The notes under the pieces: generated by a model
Database searches by the model: none
Seen by the model: the letters and a program-made list of their open reading frames with translations, nothing else
What the model was told of the DNA's origin: nothing
In this document: piece by piece, positions 1 to 6,783 of the stretch
Layout of the letters: each line of letters starts with the position of its first letter
Position numbering within the stretch: position 1 is the first letter of the stretch
Source of the DNA: Candidatus Saccharibacteria bacterium UBA1949
GTDB taxonomy: Bacteria > Patescibacteriota > Saccharimonadia > Saccharimonadales > Saccharimonadaceae
Length of the DNA stretch: 22,132 nt
Assembly (NCBI GenBank): GCA_002336735.1
Contig: DDER01000019.1
Coordinates: 1-22,132 of the forward strand
Direction of reading: 5' to 3'
Program-made: the position numbers and the translations under genes

Positions 1-1
1 A

Positions 2-127
2 CAGGTACAAGACGTTGAGTATATTTTTAACAAAAGATCGAGAAAACGCTACAATTGGAGAAACCCGTTTGAAGAACGAGCGCAAGTTATGGGTATGGTT
101 GGTGGAAAGGTTGGGGGTGGAGTTTAG
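2..127 (+). pseudogene. C-terminal end of an IS30-like transposase (5' end lies outside the window)
   Basis: An open frame enters from the left edge and ends at TAG 125-127. Its 41 visible residues include NKRSRKRYNWRNPFEE, which resembles the NxRPRKxLxWxTPxE block close to the C-terminus of IS30-family transposases. That family cuts and joins DNA with a DDE catalytic core, which is not visible here. The tail after this block is glycine-rich and probably not native to the family. I cannot tell whether the gene is intact upstream or only a remnant. A second, complete transposase follows about 90 bases downstream, so the left edge is probably a cluster of insertion elements. The call rests on one short motif. 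Confidence 0.45.
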
Positions 128-161
128 GTACGTACTAGCTCACACCCTTAGCAACAAAACA

Positions 162-215
162 AGACCCTCAGTCGTACACTAGAAGTTGCACCAACTAGTA
201 ACGAAACGAGGGTCT
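162..215 (+). promoter_or_regulatory. Nested hairpin that buries the transposase start
   Basis: AGACCCTC (162-169) is perfectly complementary to GAGGGTCT (208-215), which touches the ATG at 216. Inside it, AGTTG (184-188) can pair with CAACT (192-196). The only Shine-Dalgarno-like sequence for the ATG, GAGGG, lies in the 3' arm. In RNA read through from outside the element the start would be sequestered, an arrangement known from IS10 and IS50 that limits transposase made from external transcripts. The function here is inferred. Confidence 0.45.
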
Positions 216-1103
216 ATGAGTTATTCTAGCAGCCCCTATGCACCGCGGGCGAGACGCGATGCCGTCAACCGTGTACTCTTGCGCGGTGAGTCTGCGGCAG
301 CAGTCGCTCGAAGTGTTGGCGTTCACCGAGCAACGGTTGGCAAATGGATAAAGAAACGTGAACGCCTAGGGCTCGATGGACGCGAGCTCATCCCAACCGA
401 ACCGCCGATCGCCCATTCGCACCCAAACCAACTCCGTAGCGATGTTGTCGCAGCCATCGTTGCTGAGCGAAAGCGTACTGGTCGCTGTGCAGAGATTATT
501 CACCTTGAGTTACTCGACAAGGCTATCGTCGTCAGTCTCTCGAGTATTAAGCGTACGTTGCGTCGCCAGGGGCTCACCCGTTCTGAGAGTAAATGGAAAC
601 GGTACCGCGCCCACATTGAACGACCTTGGGTAGATGCACCTGGCGTATTGGTGGAAGTGGACACCATCCACTTCATGCGGCCAGATGGGACGCGCTGGTA
701 TGTCTTTACGCTCATTGACCTTTACTCACGAGCTGTGTACGCCGAGTACTCTCCCAGGTGTAACCAGCGAGCCAGCTACCAGTTTGTACTGCGAGCACAG
801 GACTACCTAGGCGTGAGATTCTCTATGATCCAGGCCGACAACGGCAGTGAGTTTGGTGCATGGTTTCATGACATGCTTCAGGCGAAGGGCGTTGCCCTTC
901 GCCATACGAGACTGCAGTGCCCAAATGACAATGCACACATCGAGCGATTTAACCGCACAATCCAGCAGGAATGTCTTTCGCCTCTTGTTGCAGAGCATAG
1001 AGTTCATGAAAAGCTTTACTGGTATCTCCAGTATTACAATTGGCATCGCAGACACCTTGGAATACAGGGTAGATTACCTGGGCAGTTGTTGCCATGGCGC
1101 TGA
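216..1103 (+). CDS. IS481-like DDE transposase
   Basis: This 295-residue protein has an N-terminal helix-turn-helix (RDAVNRVLLRGESAAAVARS, then VGVHRATVGKW) that should bind the element ends. A retroviral-integrase-type catalytic core follows. The DDE residues are seen as the D in LVEVDTIHF, the D in IQADNGSEF and the E in NDNAHIERFNRT, so the protein looks catalytically complete. It ends in the usual YNWHRRHLGIQGRLP block. I chose ATG 216 because MSYSSSPYAPRARRD matches the family N-terminus; a TTG at 186 is also in frame but lies inside the 5' hairpin. IS481 elements move by cut-and-paste or copy-paste with short terminal inverted repeats. I found only a weak gapped match between about 141-155 and the complement of 1109-1125, so the element ends are not set. 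Confidence 0.85.
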   Translation: MSYSSSPYAPRARRDAVNRVLLRGESAAAVARSVGVHRATVGKWIKKRERLGLDGRELIPTEPPIAHSHPNQLRSDVVAAIVAERKRTGRCAEIIHLELLDKAIVVSLSSIKRTLRRQGLTRSESKWKRYRAHIERPWVDAPGVLVEVDTIHFMRPDGTRWYVFTLIDLYSRAVYAEYSPRCNQRASYQFVLRAQDYLGVRFSMIQADNGSEFGAWFHDMLQAKGVALRHTRLQCPNDNAHIERFNRTIQQECLSPLVAEHRVHEKLYWYLQYYNWHRRHLGIQGRLPGQLLPWR

Positions 1104-1247
1104 ACCTGCTACGTAGGGATTGACCCTATATTCTCTATATTCCCAACGCTATATTCTCATAAAGCACATACTGATCCAGAGTGGATAAAGGAGATTGAAG
1201 AACTACGAAAAGTAAGTTTAGAGAAACGGGTTCAACAGGGGGTATAA
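1104..1247 (+). pseudogene. 3' remnant of a gene broken by the insertion element
   Basis: Directly after the transposase stop the same frame stays open to TAA 1245-1247 with no start codon of its own. Its last 40 or so residues look like real protein: PIFSIFPTLYS, then HTDPEWIKEIEELRKVSLEK, a charged amphipathic helix. This is best explained as the tail of a host gene whose 5' part was removed when the insertion element arrived. I do not recognise the family. The putative right end of the element lies somewhere in 1104-1130. The fragment's stop overlaps the TATAAT that probably serves the next operon. Confidence 0.4.
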
Positions 1248-1248
1248 T
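1243..1248 (+). promoter_or_regulatory. Likely -10 box of the island operon
   Basis: A perfect TATAAT stands 33 bases before the TTG of the first small ORF. No good -35 is visible: the best, TTTAGA at 1217-1222, leaves a 20-base spacer. The box overlaps the stop codon of the upstream gene remnant. Transcription would start near 1255. Confidence 0.35.
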
Positions 1249-1280
1249 ATAAAAGTAGTGTTTAAAAGAGAGGTAAGACT

Positions 1281-1403
1281 TTGGGAACCGAAAAAGCTGT
1301 ACTAGAAAATGCATTCGCTTTGCCTGTGCTTTTTCTTGCCTCGTTTTTTCTGCAAAACCTATCAATAAAATGCGAAGTATCCCAAGAAGAGGGTTCCATA
1401 TGA
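1281..1403 (+). CDS. 40-aa hydrophobic small protein at the head of the island operon
   Basis: The reading frame starts at TTG 1281 and ends at TGA 1401-1403. A strong Shine-Dalgarno sequence, GAGAGG (1268-1273), stands 7 bases before the TTG, and the stop overlaps the ATG of the next gene as ATGA, the same 4-base coupling seen further down the operon. The product has a hydrophobic stretch (ALPVLFLASFFL) that could be a short membrane or amphipathic helix, with a charged tail. I do not recognise it. It could be a leader peptide that couples translation of the ATPase, or a small membrane partner. The alternative start and short length keep confidence moderate. Confidence 0.45.
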   Translation: MGTEKAVLENAFALPVLFLASFFLQNLSIKCEVSQEEGSI

Positions 1404-3529
1404 AGATTGACTTGCACTGCCATACTCAGGCTATACGTCGTGGGGAAGTTGCGTCAAGAAATGCAACGAGGGAACTTTTTTGCGAGAAAATAGCGGTTGC
1501 AAATGTAAAAATTGTAGCAATTACCAACCACGACATATTTGATAGGTCTGAATTCGAAAAGCTTCAAAATGAGGTGGGAGACGCATGCTGTCTTTGGCCT
1601 GGCATCGAATTTAATGTTATTCATGACGATGAAAAATATCACATGAATGTCGTGGGTAGTCCCAACAGTTTAGATGCATTTGAGGCTGCGGTGCTGAGTG
1701 CTACAAATGAAAAGTCGGGTGAATTTGATGTCACTCTTGATGAAGTTCTCAGTTCGTTTTCTGGGCTGGATGTACTTTTCTTGCCTCATTTTGGCAATAA
1801 AAGCCCTGCTATCTCAATGCAAAAACTTGCAGATCTTCATAAAAAAGTACCGAACAGGGATAGAGTTATCTTGGAAGATTCAAACAGTACATCTACTGCA
1901 ATACTTTCAAGTCATGGATTTAGAACTATTACGGGCAGCGACGTGCAAGACTGGTCGAAATATCAGGATAGCGATCTCTCAGAGCTTCGAATTCCCGTCG
2001 ATACGTTTGAGCAATTTTGTATGTTTTTGGACAGAGACTCGGTCGTTATAAAAACTCTTCTCGATAAGAGTCTTTACAAGGTCTACCAAGGCCAGCCTAG
2101 CAAAGAGGACGAGTCGGTCAAAGTTAGTATACCGCTATATAGTGAGGTGAACATTATATTCGGCGACAAAGGGACGGGCAAGAGCCAAATCATCGAAAGT
2201 GTTAGGAAGAAGATGGAAGCCGATGGTCTCTCTGTTGCAACATATGTCAGTAGCCAAAAAGATGAACGAATTAAATCACTTCTCGATTCTTCATCTATGC
2301 TGCGCTTGGCTGATAAGTTAGGCTACAGCGATTGTGCTGAAGAATTTAAACTTATTGCTGAATGGGGCGATGCGGACATAGAGCTTCTTCAGACATATCG
2401 AAGACATGCAGATACAAAAGATAAGGCCGGGAACAAAGACAAGATTAAAATTACAGATCAGCAAGTTCTACCATATGATGACGATAGACTTAATGCTGTT
2501 GGTGAAGATTTGGATTTTGCGGTGCACGCAATCGAGGACATAGATTCAATTAAAGGGGAATACATTGATTCATCCGAACAAGAGGAAATTTCAAATCGTC
2601 TCAAAAACCTAAAGAAAGCAATTGGCAAGAAAAAAGTTGAAGAAGTCGTCGAGAAGCATAGTAATCAGCTGATGATCTTTACTAATCGACGCATAGGTGC
2701 GATCGTTTCGTCTAATACGGGCATTGTTTCAAAGCCAAACTCATCGGGCTTCTATGAATACGCAAAAAATCGATTAGCACTTTATCGTGCAACTAATATA
2801 ATACTAGCCAACCTATCACCAAAACAGCACAAGGAGCGAGTTTTCTTTGGAAGCATTGGCGACAAGGGAGAATTGTTTATTGAAAGTAGCTGGAAGATGT
2901 ATGATGCAGATTCAAGGTATGATGAATATCCGGGATCACCCAATATTACTACTCTCAAGGATGCTCTAGCTAGCATAAAACGTGTTCGTAAAAATGCTTT
3001 TTCTGATGACCCAGAGACCTGCTTAGACGAGTATAGAAAATTCTATGAGGAAACATGTATTGATACAATCAGTAACTTTGTTGGCGTGAAGAGGTATATT
3101 GTTGACAACGACTATAATCCTTATGATCCATCAAATGGTGAGCGTGCTATTGTCATGATCCAGAGAGATTTAAGCGAAGATAAAGATGCTTATCTTCTCG
3201 ATGAGCCAGAACTCAGTCTTGGAGGGACGTACATCGACAAGGTAATCAGACCTCGTATCACTGCACTGGGCAAATCAGGGAAGACTGTTTTTATAGCAAC
3301 CCACAATGCGAATATTGCTGTAAGAACACTACCCTACAACACTATATTTAGACAGCATAGTAAAGAAGGCTATGAAACCTATCTTGGAAACCCCTTCACA
3401 AACAAGTTGGTAAACAGTGACGGCAAAGAGCTGGACTGGAAAGTGGTTAGCATGGAGGTTCTTGAAGGTGGAGAGGACGCATTTACTGAACGAGGAGAAA
3501 TATATGAAGCAGGGGGTATACCTGCATGA
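1400..3529 (+). CDS. PHP-domain / ABC-type ATPase, putative anti-phage defence protein (Ppl/TrlF-like)
   Basis: This 709-aa protein fuses a PHP phosphoesterase domain to an ABC/SMC-type ATPase. The PHP metal-site motifs are present: HCH (residues 6-8), NHD, GIEF, PHFG and GSD. The ATPase has Walker A GDKGTGKS (about 255-262), Walker B LLDEPE (D601, E602) and the switch histidine in ATHN (about 635). Between them lies a poorly conserved, highly charged region. PHP domains hydrolyse phosphoesters with two or three metals. Paired with an SMC-like ATPase they occur in a reported anti-phage protein (Ppl) and in the family NCBI calls TrlF; I recall these names and have not searched. ATG 1400 is preceded by AGAGGG at 6 bases. 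A longer frame from 1370 lacks that signal. The product is cytoplasmic. Both active sites look intact. Confidence 0.8.
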   Translation: MKIDLHCHTQAIRRGEVASRNATRELFCEKIAVANVKIVAITNHDIFDRSEFEKLQNEVGDACCLWPGIEFNVIHDDEKYHMNVVGSPNSLDAFEAAVLSATNEKSGEFDVTLDEVLSSFSGLDVLFLPHFGNKSPAISMQKLADLHKKVPNRDRVILEDSNSTSTAILSSHGFRTITGSDVQDWSKYQDSDLSELRIPVDTFEQFCMFLDRDSVVIKTLLDKSLYKVYQGQPSKEDESVKVSIPLYSEVNIIFGDKGTGKSQIIESVRKKMEADGLSVATYVSSQKDERIKSLLDSSSMLRLADKLGYSDCAEEFKLIAEWGDADIELLQTYRRHADTKDKAGNKDKIKITDQQVLPYDDDRLNAVGEDLDFAVHAIEDIDSIKGEYIDSSEQEEISNRLKNLKKAIGKKKVEEVVEKHSNQLMIFTNRRIGAIVSSNTGIVSKPNSSGFYEYAKNRLALYRATNIILANLSPKQHKERVFFGSIGDKGELFIESSWKMYDADSRYDEYPGSPNITTLKDALASIKRVRKNAFSDDPETCLDEYRKFYEETCIDTISNFVGVKRYIVDNDYNPYDPSNGERAIVMIQRDLSEDKDAYLLDEPELSLGGTYIDKVIRPRITALGKSGKTVFIATHNANIAVRTLPYNTIFRQHSKEGYETYLGNPFTNKLVNSDGKELDWKVVSMEVLEGGEDAFTERGEIYEAGGIPA

Positions 3530-3831
3530 TTGAGGTAAGCACAAAGATTCTAACAGAAGAAAGTATTGATTATCTAGAATTTACATTCAGTAATGATGTA
3601 GTTAGAGTAAACATTAATGATGCAACAGATAGTGTATCACTAAAGTCCGTGTTCAATAAGATCGTCAAGCTATTACTTACAAACGACGTTTCAATGAAAA
3701 GCCTAGAGGTTGATGAATCCATGGATAAACGCTTACTCATAGAAGTTTTCCAGGAATATATAAAAGATTTAAATCAAGAAGTAATAAAAATAAGAGCTCA
3801 GATTAGAGCGTCTGAGGGTAGCGATGAATGA
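3526..3831 (+). CDS. 101-aa unknown protein in the island operon
   Basis: The gene overlaps the ATPase stop by 4 bases (ATGA) and overlaps the next gene by 8 bases, so it is almost certainly co-translated with both. AGGGGG lies 9 bases before the ATG. The protein is acidic, with a beta-rich first part (YLEFTF, VVRVNI) and a helical C-terminal half ending in QEYIKDLNQEVIKIRAQIRA, which could form a short coiled coil. No catalytic motif, signal peptide or membrane segment is visible and I recognise no family. Its base composition is among the most AT-rich in the window. Its position suggests a small adaptor between the ATPase and the nuclease-like protein; that is an inference. Confidence 0.75.
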   Translation: MIEVSTKILTEESIDYLEFTFSNDVVRVNINDATDSVSLKSVFNKIVKLLLTNDVSMKSLEVDESMDKRLLIEVFQEYIKDLNQEVIKIRAQIRASEGSDE

Positions 3832-5038
3832 AATAATTTGTCCCCACTGTAAAAAAGCATTTAAAATTGATGAAGCTGGCTATGCTGACATCCTAAAGCA
3901 AGTTCGAAATCGTGAATTTGAACAGGCACTACATGACCGACTTGAAGCTGCGGAAAAAGAAAAGTTCAGTGCTGTAGAACTGGCGCAAGAAAAGACAAAG
4001 AGCGAGCTGCGGACTGAATTCGTAAAGCTGCAAAAGGAGATGTCCGAGCTTCAGTCTGTAAAAAATGCCGAGATTGCAAAACTACAGTCAAAGTTAGAAT
4101 CAACTGAAATCGAAAAGAAACTTGCTCTAACGGAAGCAACTAACAAAATCCAGAAAGAGCGTGACGAGCTCGCTAACAAATTACAAAGCAAAGATACAGA
4201 AGCTAAATTACTCGAATCTTCGTTGAAAAACAAATACGAAACCGAACTCAAATCTAAGGATGAGATGATTGCCTACTACAAGGATATGAAGGCGAAGCTA
4301 TCAACAAAGATGGTGGGTGAGACTTTAGAGCAGCACTGCGAGTACGAGTTTAATAGTTTACGCGCGACGGCTTTCCAAAATGCATATTTTGAAAAAGACA
4401 ACGACGCTAGTGATGGCACTAAAGGCGACTACATCTACCGTGAAAATGACCAAAGTGGCGCAGAGATTATTAGTATCATGTTCGAAATGAAAAATGAAGG
4501 TGATGAGACAGCTACTAAGCATAAGAATGAAGATTTTCTTGCTAAACTTGATGCTGATCGTAAGAAGAAGAGTTGTGAGTATGCTGTACTAGTGACATTA
4601 CTCGAATCTCAAAACGAGCTCTACAATGGTGGGATCGTGGATATGAGCCATAAGTACCCCAAGATGTATGTCATTCGTCCACAGTTTTTCATTCCAATCA
4701 TTTCAGTGCTTCGAAACGCTGCACTAAATTCAATGACATATAAAAATGAACTAGCAGCTGTTCGTGCACAAAACATCGACATTACTAATTTTGAAGAAAA
4801 TATTGAAGACTTCAAAACTGCATTTGGTAAGAATTACGAATTAGCGGGACGTAGATTCAGTGAAGCTATCGATGGTATCGATAAAACCATCAAGCAACTT
4901 GAGAAAACAAAAGCTGCCCTAGTTTCAAGCGAAAACAATCTTCGTCTTGCAAATAACAAAGCGCAAGATTTAACCATCAAAAAACTAACCAGTAGCAATC
5001 CTACCATGCAACAGAAATTTGAGGACTTGAAAGGGTGA
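3824..5038 (+). CDS. DUF2130 protein: coiled coil plus PD-(D/E)XK nuclease-like domain
   Basis: This 404-aa protein begins with a CPHCKKAF knuckle (C6, C9), followed by about 130 residues of Lys/Glu-rich coiled coil. A conserved domain then starts near MVGETLEQHCEYEFN. It contains D202 in KGDYIYREN and E221-x-K223 in FEMKNE, spaced as in the D...ExK active site of PD-(D/E)XK nucleases, and it ends with a second helical segment. The sequence matches what I know as DUF2130, a widespread family of unproven function often placed in mobile or defence-like neighbourhoods. GAGGG stands 5 bases before ATG 3824, and the start overlaps the upstream gene by 8 bases. Nuclease activity is inferred from the motif only. 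Confidence 0.8.
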   Translation: MNEIICPHCKKAFKIDEAGYADILKQVRNREFEQALHDRLEAAEKEKFSAVELAQEKTKSELRTEFVKLQKEMSELQSVKNAEIAKLQSKLESTEIEKKLALTEATNKIQKERDELANKLQSKDTEAKLLESSLKNKYETELKSKDEMIAYYKDMKAKLSTKMVGETLEQHCEYEFNSLRATAFQNAYFEKDNDASDGTKGDYIYRENDQSGAEIISIMFEMKNEGDETATKHKNEDFLAKLDADRKKKSCEYAVLVTLLESQNELYNGGIVDMSHKYPKMYVIRPQFFIPIISVLRNAALNSMTYKNELAAVRAQNIDITNFEENIEDFKTAFGKNYELAGRRFSEAIDGIDKTIKQLEKTKAALVSSENNLRLANNKAQDLTIKKLTSSNPTMQQKFEDLKG

Positions 5039-5045
5039 TGTTAAG

Positions 5046-5294
5046 ATGAATTGGAATGATGTAAAAGACAAAAGTGGTACATGCAACATAAGTGCTGATC
5101 TAAGTATAGTCAAAGAGTTTTATACTCCCGAATCTGCTCAGAAGATTATTGATGAACGAGGCGCCAGGGCTTTTTGCGAAGAAGCAAACAAGAAGATAGG
5201 CGATAAATCGATAGGCCGTAAATTGAGTTATATTTTAGGAAAACCAGATATGCTGATCGATATCCATTACTCAATAAATCTTGTCGGTGGTTGA
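5046..5294 (+). CDS. 82-aa unknown protein, last gene of the island operon
   Basis: The gene starts 7 bases after the DUF2130 stop. The ribosome binding site is GGGTGAT, partly inside the upstream stop region and 6 bases before the ATG. The product starts MNWNDVKDKSG, is mostly helical and charged in the middle (ESAQKIIDERGARAFCEEAN), and ends in a short hydrophobic tail (IDIHYSINLVGG). I do not recognise the family. The tail could be truncated at the island boundary, because the GC-richer chitinase gene begins on the other strand only about 100 bases away. The same AT-rich composition as its upstream neighbours supports common ancestry with them. Confidence 0.65.
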   Translation: MNWNDVKDKSGTCNISADLSIVKEFYTPESAQKIIDERGARAFCEEANKKIGDKSIGRKLSYILGKPDMLIDIHYSINLVGG

Positions 5295-5395
5295 GGTGAG
5301 CCAAGAACTCATTTCAATACACACAGCTATCGCTGCAAGTGGTTTTTGTTTTCAGCTCAATAAGCCACCACCAGGTTGTAAGTTCGAGATCATTA

Positions 5396-6487
5396 TTACA
5401 ACAATGTGTCCTGAACAGCGACAAGTAACGGGTGTTTCGCATCGCCCGGTGCGGCTGGAAAGTATTGCTGCGCTACATGCCACATAATCATTCCGCCGAT
5501 ACCGCGTGTTTTGATGTACTGGGCTTTGGCTGCGATGGATTCGGGGTCATCATAGCTGAGATAATTCACGGCAGGTGAGCCGACGGCAGTATTTGACCAG
5601 AGGTAGGGCACCTTTGCTGTCACATCCCATACACGTGTCATATTTGGTAGGTAGTTGTTGACGATCACATGATATTTGAATGTTTCGTCAGCGCCGACAA
5701 AAGCAGTGAAATCTTGTTTCGGTGCGGTGCATCCGGTGAAGCCACAGCCAAATGTACCGACGCCAATTCCAATTTTGCGTGCAGCGATACCGGCCGATAA
5801 ACATCTGCTCACATCAAACTCAATATCCATTGGTGTGGTTGTGCCATGGCCGTATAGTGGTGATGAGTGCCATGACTGCCATCCTGAAAAATTGTATGCC
5901 ATGCCATAGGTCATGAGATTGATGATATCTACTCGTTGACCAATCGCGGCGAGATTTGTTTGAGAAATATAAAACGATTGGCTATTGGCATTGAACTGTC
6001 CAGAGCAAATAGCGATCACAAGCTGTGGTCGCGCTGCCTTTATGGCATCAAGAAATGATAATAAATTTGGTATGTCTGCATCATGCAATGGTTCATAATC
6101 TACATCGATTCCATCATAATAATGTGTATCAATATGTGCAAGCAAGGCTGATACGAGCGCCAAACGAGTACTACTTGTTGATAATGCAGCGGTAAAATTA
6201 CTGTATGTACCAGCTCCGCCGATAGTAAGAAATGCTTTTTTACCGGCTGCATGTGCGCCTGTGATCACGGCATCGGCCCAAGCTTCTCCCGTGCTGCTGT
6301 CGCCGCGAAAATAACTAGTATCTAGTCCACCGTCTGGGGTTGCCTAAACTGAAAATACCATGGCATGTGTTATGCCACGCCATACTATAGCACTGGGTGG
6401 CATAGAATAGTCATAGCCAGCAATATACCCCATACTACGATAGGAATGAGAGGCTACTCTCGCGCGACGCCTTGACGATATACTCAT
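5396..6487 (-). pseudogene. GH18 chitinase-like gene interrupted by an in-frame amber codon
   Basis: Read from ATG 6487 the frame encodes a GH18 TIM barrel of about 363 residues. The first strand is YRSMGYIAGYDYSMPP, the second THAMVFSV, and the catalytic motif DGIDVDYE (about 125-132, acid E132) is intact. The frame is broken at codon 48 by TAG (plus-strand CTA 6344-6346), with clear homology on both sides (MVFSV before, ATPDGGLDTSYF after), so one base substitution explains it. After the stop only a weak GTG at 6268 could restart, and it would lose the first barrel strands. GH18 enzymes cleave beta-1,4-linked N-acetylglucosamine polymers. There is no signal peptide. A TATACT at 6500-6495 puts the ATG at the likely transcript start. 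It could be a true pseudogene, a recent strain mutation or a sequencing error. Confidence 0.8.
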
Positions 6488-6494
6488 CATGCAT

Positions 6495-6500
6495 AGTATA
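6495..6500 (-). promoter_or_regulatory. Possible -10 box of the chitinase-like gene
   Basis: TATACT ends 8 bases before ATG 6487, and no Shine-Dalgarno sequence lies near the ATG. This would give an mRNA with almost no leader. The -35 is poor. An 8-bp inverted repeat (TATGAGAC 6505-6512 and GTCTCATA 6531-6538) sits just upstream and could be an operator. Confidence 0.35.
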
Positions 6501-6653
6501 AGCCTATGAGACAAATAATAGTAATCCCTCGTCTCATAACGGTTCGGTGTTCACTCATCCGGAATAACTGTCAACCATTCTAGGGCCGGCTGCGTACGAC
6601 CTGTGATGTGGTCACTAGTGGCGGCGGGGAGGGTTTTTCTGCCCCCTGTCGTT

Positions 6654-6690
6654 ATACTAAAAAATTTAGTATGGCAAGAAGTGCTATAAT
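6654..6690 (+). promoter_or_regulatory. Extended -10 promoter with an upstream palindrome, glycosyltransferase gene
   Basis: TGC-TATAAT (6682-6690) is a full extended -10. The -35 region is replaced by a perfect palindrome, ATACTAAA (6654-6661), a 3-base centre, and TTTAGTAT (6665-6672), which could be a repressor or activator site. Transcription would begin near 6697, leaving a leader of about 87 bases. The rest of the 6488-6783 gap shows no gene. Confidence 0.5.
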
Positions 6691-6783
6691 AGACCTACTA
6701 GACTGTCCTAAGAATTTTGCTATCGCTACCAACTCTTTTCTTATCATGATTTAGGTTATCACTAAAAATGAGGAGAAAAGACC

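Noticed and set aside
141..1125. Terminal inverted repeats of the IS481-like element
   Set aside because: Only a gapped match (TCA, CCCT and TAGCA blocks) between 141-155 and the complement of 1109-1125 is seen, with no clear target duplication.
5287..5487. Open frame starting GTG 5287 or 5296, overlapping the stop of the 82-aa gene
   Set aside because: Its second half is antisense to the chitinase gene, no good ribosome site is present, and the protein is not recognised; it could be the truncated fifth gene of the island but cannot be supported.
6344..6346. Recoding of TAG as a sense codon
   Set aside because: Several other genes here end in TAG as a normal stop (for example 12374-12376 and 15624-15626), so general recoding is excluded.
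6600..6618. TGTGA-TGTGG-TCACT, a Crp-like palindrome
   Set aside because: The spacer is five bases rather than six and the site lies about 88 bases before the predicted start.
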